Shown here one piece after another: positions 8,548 to 18,358 of a DNA stretch of 64,000 bases. The notes beneath the pieces are model-generated. The model had not been told where the DNA came from and did no database searches. It saw only the letters and a program-made list of their open reading frames with translations. The stretch is from assembly GCA_020832235.1 (NCBI GenBank), contig JAFIEZ010000003.1, forward strand, positions 397,350-461,349. The letters are read 5' to 3'. Origin of the DNA: Bacteroidota bacterium (GTDB lineage: Bacteria; Bacteroidota; Rhodothermia; Balneolales; HLUCCA01). The position numbers and the translations under genes were made by a program. How positions within the stretch are numbered: the stretch's first letter is position 1; the number at the start of each line of letters is the position of its first letter.

Positions 8548-10580
8548 TGGTACAATCATTTCTTGAAATAGATCACGATATCCTTAACGTTATTGCTGAA
8601 CGTTACGGAGACAATTATTTTGGTTGCACCATCAGAGGCAATCATACTACTTTTCGGGTGTTTTGCCCAAGATCACCCTATGTAGAAGTAGAAATATTCG
8701 ACTCCTTCGAGCAAGAATCCGGTGATAGAAAGGCAATGGCAAGGAATGTTGCCGGCGTTTGGGAGTTGACAGTAGACGAGAAACTACATGGTAAATATTA
8801 TGGATATCGTGTTGTCCCGCCCAATGATTCAAGACCTTCAGAGGGTACGGACGGCCTTATTGCTGACCCTTATAGCAGATGGGTTACTGTAGAGCATACC
8901 TACATGCAAGAAGGCAAAACATTGATTTTGAATGAAGATGAGTATGATTGGGAAGGCGATACATTCTTATCACCTGTTGACCAGAGAGATTTAGTCATAT
9001 ATGAAGCACATCTCAAAGACCTAACTTGGCAAACATCGAGAGTTGAAAAAAGCTTGTCATGGTATCAGCGATTTTTAAAGGTAGGAAACAATGGCGGGAT
9101 TGAATATTTAAAATCATTGGGTATTAATGCCTTAGAGCTTCTTCCGTTGCAAAAATTCTCATATCTGGAGCCGCCGTATAAATCTGAAACAGCAGAGGGA
9201 GTGCATAATACGTGGAATCCGTACAGTTTAAATTACTGGGGCTACATGACATCTTTCTTTTTTATGCCTGAATCTTTGTACGGTTTGTCTAAGTTGCCTA
9301 CACCCGGCGCACCCTACGGCAGAACACCCGATGCCATAAAGCAACTAAAAAATATGGTCAAAGGCCTTCATAAGGCTGGTATTAGTGTTATTGTGGATGT
9401 TGTATACAACCACACTTCTCAATACGATCGAAATCCATTGAAGTTTTTAGACCGAGACTATTACTACAGACACGATCATTACGGTAACTATACCTCAGAA
9501 AGTGGCTGCGGTAATGACTTACGAACGGAATCCCCCCTTGCCCGGAAGCTTATTATCGATTCGGTTCTGTATTGGATGAAAGAATTTCATATAGATGGAT
9601 TCCGGTTTGATCTTGCAAACTTGATTGATCGCGAGACGTTGATTCGTATCAGAGAGGAGGCTCGTAAGGTAAATCCGGATGTCATTTTAATTGGCGAGCC
9701 TTGGGGTGGTGGATACAACCCAACGGGATTTTCTGAAATTGGGTGGGCATCCTGGAATGACCAAATCCGTAATGGAGTAAAAGGATCCGACCCCGTACAC
9801 GACTCGGGATATATTTTTGGTCGATGGCAACAGGAAACCAGTCGCCTCTCTCTAGAAAATTTTATCCGCGGCACAATTCTACATCAACCTAATGGTCGTT
9901 ATCATCGCTCGTCACACAGCGTTAATTATCTGGAAAGTCATGATGGCTATACTTTAGCCGATTTTATTAAAATTGCAACGAATCACGAAAATGCTTCTAA
10001 AGTATTCAAGAGCAGAGAAGAGCTCGTTACACTGGAGGGGAATGAACTCAATATTGCAAGGCTCGCTGCATTATATCTGATGGTGAGTCAAGGAATTGTA
10101 ATGATTCATGCAGGACAAGAATACGGCAGATCGAAGCGTATTGCCGAAACACCAGTACCCGAACCCGAACAAGGTAAATTAGACCATAACAGCTACAATA
10201 AAGACGATGCTACTAACTACATGGATTTCAGTGACGTAAAGAGAAATGAGGCATTATTTGAGTATTACTGTGGTTTAATCCGGCTCAGAAAATCAAGTCC
10301 TGCTTTGCGCACATCAAAACCTGAAAATATATATTTTCAAAGCTATGATGATGCACTACATATCAGCTTTACAGTGAATAACGATGGGACTTCCGACCCA
10401 TATACGTATTTTGTAAGTATGAATTCAAATGGTAAGGTTACTCAGACTGCGCAACTGCCGGAAGGCGAATGGGAATTAATGGTTTCAGAAACAGTTGCAT
10501 CTGATGCGCCAATATCAGTTATTAGTGGCATCGTAAAAATTCCACCGTATTCAGGAATAGTGTTAAGGAAATTGTCGTAA
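8547..10580 (+). CDS. GH13 glycogen-debranching / isoamylase-pullulanase type glycoside hydrolase
   Basis: This 677-residue protein starts at GTG, overlapping the metG stop. An N-terminal beta-sandwich of CBM48/E-set type covers about residues 25-125. The catalytic barrel then carries the four GH13 conserved regions: DVVYNH (284-289), GFRFDLAN (351-358, nucleophile Asp355), GEPW (383-386, acid/base Glu384) and YLESHDG (461-467, Asp466). A C-terminal beta domain ends the protein. The motif NPTGFSEIGWASWNDQIRNGVKG is typical of isoamylase/GlgX/type I pullulanase relatives, which cleave alpha-1,6 branches. No signal peptide is seen, so it probably works on intracellular glycogen. Debranching is the best call; amylase or branching activity is less likely. 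Confidence 0.85.
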   Translation: MVQSFLEIDHDILNVIAERYGDNYFGCTIRGNHTTFRVFCPRSPYVEVEIFDSFEQESGDRKAMARNVAGVWELTVDEKLHGKYYGYRVVPPNDSRPSEGTDGLIADPYSRWVTVEHTYMQEGKTLILNEDEYDWEGDTFLSPVDQRDLVIYEAHLKDLTWQTSRVEKSLSWYQRFLKVGNNGGIEYLKSLGINALELLPLQKFSYLEPPYKSETAEGVHNTWNPYSLNYWGYMTSFFFMPESLYGLSKLPTPGAPYGRTPDAIKQLKNMVKGLHKAGISVIVDVVYNHTSQYDRNPLKFLDRDYYYRHDHYGNYTSESGCGNDLRTESPLARKLIIDSVLYWMKEFHIDGFRFDLANLIDRETLIRIREEARKVNPDVILIGEPWGGGYNPTGFSEIGWASWNDQIRNGVKGSDPVHDSGYIFGRWQQETSRLSLENFIRGTILHQPNGRYHRSSHSVNYLESHDGYTLADFIKIATNHENASKVFKSREELVTLEGNELNIARLAALYLMVSQGIVMIHAGQEYGRSKRIAETPVPEPEQGKLDHNSYNKDDATNYMDFSDVKRNEALFEYYCGLIRLRKSSPALRTSKPENIYFQSYDDALHISFTVNNDGTSDPYTYFVSMNSNGKVTQTAQLPEGEWELMVSETVASDAPISVISGIVKIPPYSGIVLRKLS

Positions 10581-10625
10581 ATAGGTTTTAGTAAACCACA
10601 ACCATCAACATATTGGAGACCACCT

Positions 10626-11981
10626 TTGGCAACATCAGAAAAGTCGCGAGGTAATTGGAATTCGAAGTTAGGGTTTATTTTGGCGGCAGCAGGGTCTGCT
10701 GTTGGATTAGGAAATATCTGGGGTTTCCCCAGTCAGGTAGCCGATAATGGCGGTGCAGCTTTCATCGTTATATATCTGCTTTGTTGCCTGATTATAGGGT
10801 TGCCCGTAATGATTGCAGAGCTTGCGGTTGGCCGATACAGTAAAAAAAACCCGGTTGGTGCATTTCGCTCAGTCAGCAGCTCGTGGTTTGCCCCTCTAAT
10901 TGGATTCTGGGGTGTGATATGTGGTGTAATGATTCTTTCTTTTTATCTGGTTGTCGCAGGCTGGACGGCCGGATATGTGTTTGAAGAGATTTTCTTCTTT
11001 ATGGGTTATCCTGAATTAGCATCCTGGTTCGGACAACTCGATAATGGGCTGAAAAACGCAATCTTTTCTGTTCTGTTCATGTTGGCAACAATAGCTATTA
11101 TAACGGGTGGTGTAAGTAACGGAATAGAAAAAGCGACTAAGCTTCTAATGCCGTTGCTGATATTTATACTTGGGATGATGATATTGTATGTACTTACTCT
11201 AGAAGGCAGTGCAGAAGGCGTTCGTGTATACCTTAGACCTGATTTCAGCTCTATTAATACCGATTTGGTGTTCTCCGCTATGGGACAGGCATTTTTCTCG
11301 CTTTCATTGGGTATGGGTGCGTTGATAACCTACGGTTCATACCTTAGTAAAAAGCAAAATCTGGTTGAATCAGCTACATATGTGACGCTGGCAGACGTTG
11401 GGATTGCATTTATGGCCGGTTTTTTGATAATTCCTGCAATGTACGTTGCACAAAGTAGTGGTGTACAGATTTTTGATGCTGACGGTAACTTATTTGCCAG
11501 TACAACATTAGTATTTAATGTTTTACCGGAGATGTTTCATAACATGGGGGGAATCGGGCTTATTGCAGGAGTCATGTTCTTTGTTCTTCTGGGAATGGCA
11601 GCGCTCACTTCTACCATTTCTCTTCTAGAAGTGCCGGTGGCTTACATGATTGACGAACATAATGTTTCCAGGAAACAAGCAGCGTGGAGCATTGGCGGAC
11701 TCATCATGTTTTTCGCAGTTATAGTGTCTTTCTATATCGGGCTTATTGATCTGCTCGTAGTCATCTTTAATAATATAGGTCTCCCCTTAGGTGGCTTGAT
11801 GATATGTGTAGTGGTAGGTTATTTATGGAAAACCGAATCTGCACTTAAGGAAATTAGCCATGGTTTCGAAAATGTTGAAAACACATGGTTTGCCCCATTA
11901 TGGTCATTTTTCATAAAAGTAATTTGTCCGCTAGTCATTGGTCTTGTATTCATTTCAACCATTTACAACATTTTTAACTAA
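10626..11981 (+). CDS. Sodium-dependent transporter, NSS/SNF family
   Basis: This 451-residue integral membrane protein has about 11-12 helices. The N-terminal signature GSAVGLGNIWGFPSQVADNGGAAF is the unwound TM1 sodium/substrate region of neurotransmitter:sodium symporters such as LeuT. These import amino acids or related small molecules with Na+. The substrate here is unknown. The start is TTG at 10626, preceded by a GGAG sequence at an acceptable distance; the first in-frame ATG would remove the family's TM1. It stands alone between the GH13 gene and efp. Confidence 0.93.
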   Translation: MATSEKSRGNWNSKLGFILAAAGSAVGLGNIWGFPSQVADNGGAAFIVIYLLCCLIIGLPVMIAELAVGRYSKKNPVGAFRSVSSSWFAPLIGFWGVICGVMILSFYLVVAGWTAGYVFEEIFFFMGYPELASWFGQLDNGLKNAIFSVLFMLATIAIITGGVSNGIEKATKLLMPLLIFILGMMILYVLTLEGSAEGVRVYLRPDFSSINTDLVFSAMGQAFFSLSLGMGALITYGSYLSKKQNLVESATYVTLADVGIAFMAGFLIIPAMYVAQSSGVQIFDADGNLFASTTLVFNVLPEMFHNMGGIGLIAGVMFFVLLGMAALTSTISLLEVPVAYMIDEHNVSRKQAAWSIGGLIMFFAVIVSFYIGLIDLLVVIFNNIGLPLGGLMICVVVGYLWKTESALKEISHGFENVENTWFAPLWSFFIKVICPLVIGLVFISTIYNIFN

Positions 11982-12035
11982 ATACGAACTACGTGTAAAA
12001 TACTTCAATCAAACGGATACCTTTTCATAATTCAG

Positions 12036-12066
12036 TTGTTATCGAAAGGTAAGCGTGGTATTTTTG
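12036..12066 (+). promoter_or_regulatory. Predicted Bacteroidota-type promoter for efp-accBC-gcvH
   Basis: TATTTTTG at 12059-12066 matches the -7 consensus TAnnTTTG exactly, with a TTG at 12036-12038 (20 bases between) in the -33 position. Transcription would begin around 12071-12074, just after an upstream ATG at 12068. This supports the ATG at 12098 as the true efp start. Confidence 0.55.
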
Positions 12067-12097
12067 TATGTTGTTTAATTTTCACTTATTAAAATTT

Positions 12098-12670
12098 ATG
12101 CCAAAGATTACAACTGCTGATTTCAAGAATGGGATGAATATTCTCATGAACAATGAAATCTATACGATTACAGAATTCTTACATGTGAAACCTGGCAAAG
12201 GCGGTGCTTTTGTACGATCTAAATTAAAGGGAGTGACAAACGGTAAGGTTCTGGATAAAACGTTTCGTGCCGGAGAATCAATGGAGTCTGTTCGTGTTGA
12301 GCGTCACCCATACCAGTACCTTTACAATGACGGCGAAATTTATCACTTCATGCACGAACAAACGTATGAACAAATTGGCCTTAATTCTAATCAGGTTGAC
12401 AAGCCTGCGTTTATGAAAGAAAGTGAAATTGTCACCATTGTTATAAATGCTGACACAGAGCAGATTTTGTTCACAGAGCTGCCTGATCATGTAGTTCTGG
12501 AAGTAGTTGAAACCGAGCCAGGTGTAAAAGGTGATACTGCAACAGGGGCAACCAAGCCAGCTAAAATGGAATCAGGTGTTTCCCTGCAAGTCCCATTGTT
12601 TATAAACCAAGGCGACAAATTACGCGTTGATACACGTACCTCCTCTTACGTAGAGCGCGTTAAATCTTAA
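12098..12670 (+). CDS. efp: Translation elongation factor P
   Basis: With the ATG at 12098 the protein is 190 residues and begins [12 protein letters not shown], as EF-P does. The modification-site loop reads KPGKGGAF with Lys34 at the tip. Three OB/KOW-like domains follow, ending in the [13 protein letters not shown] signature. EF-P rescues ribosomes stalled at polyproline stretches. An ATG at 12068 would add ten residues but lies at or before the predicted transcription start. It heads the efp-accB-accC-gcvH run with a 14-bp gap to accB. No EpmA-type modification enzyme is in view, so whether Lys34 is modified is open. Confidence 0.97.
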   Translation: MPKITTADFKNGMNILMNNEIYTITEFLHVKPGKGGAFVRSKLKGVTNGKVLDKTFRAGESMESVRVERHPYQYLYNDGEIYHFMHEQTYEQIGLNSNQVDKPAFMKESEIVTIVINADTEQILFTELPDHVVLEVVETEPGVKGDTATGATKPAKMESGVSLQVPLFINQGDKLRVDTRTSSYVERVKS

Positions 12671-12684
12671 TAAATCAGGATACT

Positions 12685-13176
12685 ATGGACCTCAAACAGA
12701 TAAAAAGTTTACTTAATCTGATTTCTGAAAGCGATGTTAATGAAGTTTATATCGAAGAAGGTGATTTCAAGATAAAGATCAAAAAAAACTCAGACACCAT
12801 TCAGCATGTGATGCCTGCGGCTCAGGCTCAATACGCACCCCAACCCACTGTTGCCACAGTTGATTTGAAATCACCGCAAGTTCAGCAACTAAGTGAATCA
12901 CAACAAGAGGCACAGCCTGCCAAATCTAGTTTGAACACTGAAGCCATTAAGTCTCCTATTGTTGGAACATTTTATTCAGCACCTTCACCTGAAGATAAGC
13001 CATTTGTGAGTGTTGGAGATACCATAGCTAAAGGCGATACCTTGTGTATCATAGAGGCTATGAAAATCATGAATGAAATTAACGCGGAAGTTTCAGGAAA
13101 AGTTGTTAAGGTATTGGTAAGCAATGCACAACCGGTAGAGTATGATCAGCCACTGTTCGAAATTGAGCCCGCTTAA
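12685..13176 (+). CDS. accB: Biotin carboxyl carrier protein of acetyl-CoA carboxylase
   Basis: The 163-residue protein has an N-terminal helical region, a flexible Ala/Pro/Gln-rich linker (about 40-85) and a C-terminal biotinyl domain. The biotinylated lysine lies in EAMKIMNE (Lys127), and the thumb-like segment [13 protein letters not shown] is present. It carries biotin between AccC and the carboxyltransferase during malonyl-CoA formation. It lies 6 bp before accC and follows efp, a gene order common in many bacteria. accA and accD are not in the window. Confidence 0.97.
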   Translation: MDLKQIKSLLNLISESDVNEVYIEEGDFKIKIKKNSDTIQHVMPAAQAQYAPQPTVATVDLKSPQVQQLSESQQEAQPAKSSLNTEAIKSPIVGTFYSAPSPEDKPFVSVGDTIAKGDTLCIIEAMKIMNEINAEVSGKVVKVLVSNAQPVEYDQPLFEIEPA

Positions 13177-13182
13177 AGTACT

Positions 13183-14532
13183 ATGTTTAAAAAAATACTG
13201 ATTGCAAACCGTGGAGAGATAGCTCTTCGGATTATTCGTACATGTAAGGAAATGGGGATTAAGACGGTTGCCGTTTACTCAACTGCCGATGCCAATAGCC
13301 TTCATGTAAAATTTGCCGATGAGGCCGTTTGTATAGGTCCAGCGGTCTCACGCGAGTCATACCTGAAAATCCCTCGCCTTCTAGCAGCTGCTGAAATTAC
13401 GAACGCAGAAGCAATTCATCCAGGATATGGATTTCTTGCTGAGAATGCAGAGTTTTCGAGAATTTGCGCAGAGCATAATATCAAGTTTATTGGTCCAAGC
13501 CCTGAAATGATAGATACTATGGGCAATAAGTCCCGGGCTAAAGACAACATGATAAAGTATGGTGTTCCAGTTGTCCCAGGAAGTGACGGTCTGGTGAAAG
13601 ACGCCAAAACGGGCCAAAAAATTGCGGAAGACATTGGCTTCCCAGTTATCATCAAAGCTAGTGCGGGCGGCGGTGGTCGAGGAATGAGAATAGTTAAAGA
13701 GTCGTCGGATTTTAAAAAGCAATTTGATGCGGCTACATCCGAGGCAGGAGCTGCATTCAGCAATCCTGACGTTTACATTGAAAAGTTCATTGAAGAGCCG
13801 AGACATGTTGAAATACAGATATTAGGTGATCAACATGGATACATAACCCATCTTGGTGAACGTGATTGTTCTATGCAGCGACGACACCAAAAAATACTCG
13901 AAGAAGCCCCATCTCCTGCTGTGGATAATGAATTACGTGAAGAAATGGGTCAAGCGGCAGTGCGGGCAGCGCAAACAGTGAACTATGAAGGAGCTGGAAC
14001 CGTAGAATTTCTGCTGGATAAGCATAGAAAATTCTACTTTATGGAAATGAATACACGTATTCAGGTTGAACACCCTGTCACAGAAGAAGTTACCGGGTAC
14101 GACCTGATTCGCTCCCAAATTGAAATTGCCGCCGGAATACCACTACGACGCAAACCCTTGAAAATGCGTGGACATTCTATTGAATGCAGAATAAACGCCG
14201 AAGATCCGGCGTATGGTTTTAGACCGAGTGCCGGTAAAATTACGGTGTTCCATCCACCTGGAGGGCATTCTGTACGGGTTGATACGCATGTATACAGTGG
14301 GTACATAGTACCACCTAACTATGACTCTATGATTGCTAAACTGATAGTTAGTGCTCCAACACGGGAAGAAGCTATCTTAAGAATGTATAGGGCATTAGAC
14401 GAGTTTATCATCGAGGGTATCAAAACTACCATCCCCTATCATAAACAACTCCTTCGTGATGAAGGCTTTAATAGTGGTGATTTCAATACTGGTCACCTGG
14501 AAAAAGTATTCAAATTTAATCCGGAAATTTAA
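13183..14532 (+). CDS. accC: Acetyl-CoA carboxylase biotin carboxylase subunit
   Basis: The 449-residue length equals that of classical AccC. It begins with [15 protein letters not shown], has the glycine-rich ATP-grasp loop [12 protein letters not shown] and the signature [14 protein letters not shown]. It carboxylates biotin on the adjacent AccB with ATP and bicarbonate. gcvH starts 2 bp after its stop. A second, more divergent biotin carboxylase lies at 30847-32343; this copy is the fatty-acid-synthesis one by its pairing with accB. Confidence 0.97.
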   Translation: MFKKILIANRGEIALRIIRTCKEMGIKTVAVYSTADANSLHVKFADEAVCIGPAVSRESYLKIPRLLAAAEITNAEAIHPGYGFLAENAEFSRICAEHNIKFIGPSPEMIDTMGNKSRAKDNMIKYGVPVVPGSDGLVKDAKTGQKIAEDIGFPVIIKASAGGGGRGMRIVKESSDFKKQFDAATSEAGAAFSNPDVYIEKFIEEPRHVEIQILGDQHGYITHLGERDCSMQRRHQKILEEAPSPAVDNELREEMGQAAVRAAQTVNYEGAGTVEFLLDKHRKFYFMEMNTRIQVEHPVTEEVTGYDLIRSQIEIAAGIPLRRKPLKMRGHSIECRINAEDPAYGFRPSAGKITVFHPPGGHSVRVDTHVYSGYIVPPNYDSMIAKLIVSAPTREEAILRMYRALDEFIIEGIKTTIPYHKQLLRDEGFNSGDFNTGHLEKVFKFNPEI

Positions 14533-14534
14533 TC

Positions 14535-14915
14535 ATGTCGTATCCTTCAGAACTGAAATACACCAAAGATCACGAATGGCTTCGCGATAATGGCGATGGA
14601 ACTGCTACCATCGGTATCACTGAGTTTGCTCAAAGTGAGCTCGGAGATATCGTTTATGTAGATATAGACACAATTGGTGAAACTATCGATCAAGACGCTA
14701 CATTTGGAACTGTTGAGGCAGTTAAAACCGTATCTGATTTATTTATGCCAGTTGATGCCGAAGTGCTGGAGATAAATCCCGCACTAGATGCCAATCCGGA
14801 GCTTGTTAATGAAGATCCCTACGGCGAGGGCTGGATGGTTAAAGTAAAAATATTAGATGCATCTCAGCTCGCATCACTTTTAGATGCTGACGGATACCAG
14901 GAAATTATCGCCTAA
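14535..14915 (+). CDS. gcvH: Glycine cleavage system H protein
   Basis: This 126-residue lipoyl-domain protein has the lipoylation site EAVKTVSD (Lys64), the N-terminal YTKDHEWLR motif and the C-terminal [13 protein letters not shown] block. It shuttles the aminomethyl group between GcvP, GcvT and the dehydrogenase. None of those partners is in the window. It is the last gene of the efp-accB-accC run (2-bp gap), so it may also act as a lipoyl donor or relay linked to lipid synthesis, as known in some bacteria; that link is inference. Confidence 0.95.
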   Translation: MSYPSELKYTKDHEWLRDNGDGTATIGITEFAQSELGDIVYVDIDTIGETIDQDATFGTVEAVKTVSDLFMPVDAEVLEINPALDANPELVNEDPYGEGWMVKVKILDASQLASLLDADGYQEIIA

Positions 14916-14933
14916 TCAATAACATAGCGTCAA

Positions 14934-16484
14934 ATGCACTTTCAGCATCCCGAGTGGGTATTAATTTTGGATTTTGGGTCTCAGTACACCCAACTCATTG
15001 CCAGGCGAATTCGTGAACTTCATGTATATTGTGAAATTCATCCATTTAATGCTGACTTAAATACATTTAAAGACAACCCACCTTCAGGTGTAGTACTCTC
15101 TGGTGGCCCGATGTCTGTTAACGATGAGGGGGGGCCACATCTAAATACTAAAATTTTTGATTGGGATGTTCCAATATTGGGTATTTGCTATGGTTTGCAG
15201 ATAATAGCACATACTACAGTTCCTAATAGTGTTGCAAAGGCAGATAAACGCGAGTTCGGTCGTGCCGAATTAGTTATTGATGAACAAAATGACTTATTTA
15301 CTGGTATTACCGAGTCGACCACTGTATGGATGAGTCATGGAGATCATCTTAAACAAATTCCACCCGGCTATTGCGTGATTGCTCATACCGCAAATGCACC
15401 AATAGCAGCCGTCAGAAATGTATCTAAACCTATTTTTGGGGTACAGTTTCACCCCGAAGTAGTACACACAAGCGAGGGTAAGCTCCTCCTATCTAACTTT
15501 GTAAGAATAATTTGTGAGCTTGGTCCCACTTGGACACCCCATTCATTTATTGAATCTACCATACATGACATTAAAGAGCGAGTTGGGTCAGATAAGGTAA
15601 TTTGTGGTCTTTCGGGTGGTGTTGACTCTACAGTTACTGCAGTTCTTCTGCACAAGGCATTGGGCGAGCAATTATTATGTGTATTTGTTGACAATGGTTT
15701 ATTGCGTAAAAATGAATTTGAAAACGTTCTAAGTCTGTACGAGAAAGATCTGAAACTTCCAGTGAAAGGTGTAGATGCAAGTGAGCTGTTCTTAACCAGG
15801 CTCGCGGGCATAACTGACCCGGAAGCCAAACGGAAAATTATAGGAAATACCTTTATTGACGTCTTTGATGAAGCTATCCGAGACGAGGCATCCTATACGT
15901 ACCTGGCTCAAGGCACCCTTTACCCGGATGTTATTGAAAGCGTTTCATTTAAAGGCCCCTCGGCTACAATTAAGTCACACCATAATGTTGGTGGACTTCC
16001 AGAAAAAATGAATCTTAAATTACTCGAACCAATGAGAGAGTTGTTTAAAGACGAGGTAAGAGAAGTTGGCCGAGAGTTAGGTATTCCTGATCACTTTATT
16101 GAACGACATCCTTTTCCGGGCCCTGGACTTGGAATTCGTGTACTATCAGATATTACAAAAGAGAAGCTCGAAATGCTCAGAGAGGCGGATGCCATTTTCA
16201 TTGAAGAATTAAAGACATCCGGTTATTACACTGAAACTTGGCAGGCTTTCGTTGTACTTTTGCCTGTACAAAGCGTTGGTGTAATGGGTGATGAAAGAAC
16301 GTATGAGTACACTGCTGCGGTACGTGCAGTTACTAGTGTTGACGGAATGACAGCCGACTGGGCACATTTACCATATGATTTTTTAGGCCGGGTTTCAAAT
16401 CGAATTATCAATGAAGTACGTGGTATTAATCGTGTCGTTTATGATATAAGTTCAAAACCACCAGCCACTATTGAGTGGGAATAA
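14934..16484 (+). CDS. guaA: GMP synthase (glutamine-hydrolysing)
   Basis: At 516 residues this is complete. The class I glutaminase domain has the nucleophile in GICYGLQ (Cys85) and the His/Glu pair in QFHPEV (173/175). The ATP-pyrophosphatase domain has the P-loop SGGVDS (227-232), and the C-terminal dimerisation domain ends IEWE. It converts XMP to GMP with glutamine and ATP. It lies 18 bp after gcvH and may be read from the same transcript. Confidence 0.98.
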   Translation: MHFQHPEWVLILDFGSQYTQLIARRIRELHVYCEIHPFNADLNTFKDNPPSGVVLSGGPMSVNDEGGPHLNTKIFDWDVPILGICYGLQIIAHTTVPNSVAKADKREFGRAELVIDEQNDLFTGITESTTVWMSHGDHLKQIPPGYCVIAHTANAPIAAVRNVSKPIFGVQFHPEVVHTSEGKLLLSNFVRIICELGPTWTPHSFIESTIHDIKERVGSDKVICGLSGGVDSTVTAVLLHKALGEQLLCVFVDNGLLRKNEFENVLSLYEKDLKLPVKGVDASELFLTRLAGITDPEAKRKIIGNTFIDVFDEAIRDEASYTYLAQGTLYPDVIESVSFKGPSATIKSHHNVGGLPEKMNLKLLEPMRELFKDEVREVGRELGIPDHFIERHPFPGPGLGIRVLSDITKEKLEMLREADAIFIEELKTSGYYTETWQAFVVLLPVQSVGVMGDERTYEYTAAVRAVTSVDGMTADWAHLPYDFLGRVSNRIINEVRGINRVVYDISSKPPATIEWE

Positions 16485-16525
16485 ACTACAGGCAATTAGA
16501 GTACTGCACCCGCGTTATACTTATT

Positions 16526-18349
16526 ATGAAATCCAAAAGGAATTATAAGGCTATAAAAGCGCTGGTAGTGCTTTTAATCATTACAGTTGGTGCCAATTAT
16601 TCTGGCTCTGCCGCACCAAGCAGTAGTGGTTTTGAATATATAGAGAGGCCTTTACAACCTACACCGCTACAAAATGGACTCCAGGCCTATCGTCAAAATA
16701 ATTTCAGGGATGCCATTGAAATACTGGCTACAATTGATGACCCCATAGCTCGTTTGTTTCTGGCGAAATCAAATTATGCTATTGGTAATTATGCCGAGAC
16801 AATTCAGGTATCAACTGATTTGTCTGTAAGACCACCCGTTCAGATTGCAAACGAAGCCCAGTTTCTCATGGCACTTTCGCACTACCAGCGTAAGGAGTTC
16901 TATCATGCCCTTGAGTTGCTATACGTTTTAAAAACGGACGCCCCTGATCCTTCCTTACGTGAAGAATCACTGAAATTTTATCAAGATCTTCTAAAATATT
17001 TAACAGCTAGTCAGCGGATCGGGGTAGTTCAGAGGACATCGAATGAAGCAATTAGAAGAGACGTACTCAATGTTGAAGTTGCTTACGCCATAACAGAAGA
17101 AGAACGGGGTTTGTTAGAAAACCTGATTCGCCAAATGCTGGGTGATCCTGAATCTAAATTTCAACTGGCTGGAAATGAGTCTTTGCCACCCCCTACCGGT
17201 ACTATTTACCGAATTGGTATCTTATTGCCCGGATTTGATGAAAATGAGGAAGACAGAATTGTATCAAGAGGACTATATAATGGGCTTTTACTAGCTGCAG
17301 ACGAGTTTAACAGGCAAAATGATAACCGAAAAATAAGTCTTAAGTTTACCGATACTGAAAAATATGGATCTAATCTCGGCCAGGCGGTTACAGATCTAAT
17401 AGACCATTATAACATTGACTTCATAGTGGGCCCTTTATTCTCCGAACAAGTGAGCCAATTGTCGGGAATAGCAAATCGGCGTCAAGTACCCTTGTTTGCA
17501 CCTTTGGCCAATTCCATTACACTATCACGCAATAACGAATACGTTTTTCAAATGAATCCTTCGTTCGAAGCACGAGGCATGCAGTATGCAGAGTTTCTTG
17601 TTGAAAACAGAGGTAAAAGACGAATTGGGGTGATTACAGAAACGAATAGCTTTGGCGAAATTGAAGCGAAAGCTTTTCGTGATCAGGCTATATCTTTAGG
17701 TGCTGAAGTACCCTTATTCTTCTCTGAGGATTTTTCCCGTACTGGTTTCTCCACATCTCACATACTTCCATGGTTCGCTAATGATATTGAACTCATTCAA
17801 GACACATTGAGCTTTCGTGCTGACTCACTTGATGCCGTATTCTTATCTTTCACAAGTGATGTAGCCGAGACACTACTGGATAATACCCTAACTGGTTTAG
17901 AGGCGTTTTTACCTGATTATACGATACTTACTAACGAAACTTTATCGTACCTCGACCATTCTATTCAGCGTATACGAAGGTTAGAGCTAATGTACTCTGA
18001 TACGAATTATATTAGTGAGCAAAGTGAGAGTGTAATTAATTTTAGATACGATTATAGAAACAGAACTGGGTTTGACCCTTCGATGTTTTCTTATCTTGGG
18101 TATGACATCGGCAAATTTATCGTCAATTATCTTGACAACTTTTCAAATCCCGCGAATTTTGTACATACTGTTCCACAAATAGACGAATTTGAAGGCTTAT
18201 CAACACGTATCTATTTTGGAGCAGACCAGATGAATCAGTCTCTTCAGTTTTTCCGCTTAACAACCCAGGGTATCGAACGTGTGAGCAGACAAGAGTATAT
18301 TCAGCCTAAATATCCAGATGAGGAATCACAAGTTGATATTGAGTACTAA
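16526..18349 (+). CDS. LpoA-like secreted protein: TPR region plus type 1 periplasmic-binding domain
   Basis: Using the ATG at 16526 the protein is 607 residues. It has a basic N-terminus, a hydrophobic core and a signal-peptidase I type end (YSGSA/APS). There is no lipobox cysteine. Residues about 40-190 look like helical TPR repeats (QAYRQNNFRDAIEIL, KSNYAIGNYAETIQV, LSHYQRKEFYHALELL). From about 225 the sequence IGILLPGFDENEED starts a periplasmic-binding-protein type 1 fold (FIVGPLFSEQV, PLFAPLAN). This order, TPR then type 1 fold, is that of LpoA, the outer-membrane activator of PBP1A, although LpoA is lipidated. The neighbours mltG and an NlpC/P60 hydrolase fit a cell-wall role. An amino-acid receptor is the alternative. 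Confidence 0.7.
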   Translation: MKSKRNYKAIKALVVLLIITVGANYSGSAAPSSSGFEYIERPLQPTPLQNGLQAYRQNNFRDAIEILATIDDPIARLFLAKSNYAIGNYAETIQVSTDLSVRPPVQIANEAQFLMALSHYQRKEFYHALELLYVLKTDAPDPSLREESLKFYQDLLKYLTASQRIGVVQRTSNEAIRRDVLNVEVAYAITEEERGLLENLIRQMLGDPESKFQLAGNESLPPPTGTIYRIGILLPGFDENEEDRIVSRGLYNGLLLAADEFNRQNDNRKISLKFTDTEKYGSNLGQAVTDLIDHYNIDFIVGPLFSEQVSQLSGIANRRQVPLFAPLANSITLSRNNEYVFQMNPSFEARGMQYAEFLVENRGKRRIGVITETNSFGEIEAKAFRDQAISLGAEVPLFFSEDFSRTGFSTSHILPWFANDIELIQDTLSFRADSLDAVFLSFTSDVAETLLDNTLTGLEAFLPDYTILTNETLSYLDHSIQRIRRLELMYSDTNYISEQSESVINFRYDYRNRTGFDPSMFSYLGYDIGKFIVNYLDNFSNPANFVHTVPQIDEFEGLSTRIYFGADQMNQSLQFFRLTTQGIERVSRQEYIQPKYPDEESQVDIEY

Positions 18350-18358
18350 TCTACAGAA

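Noticed and set aside
12068-12097. Earlier ATG for efp
   Set aside because: It lies at or before the predicted transcription start, and EF-P proteins begin at MPKIT.
13381-14306. Minus-strand frames within accC
   Set aside because: Antisense shadows of a clearly identified gene.
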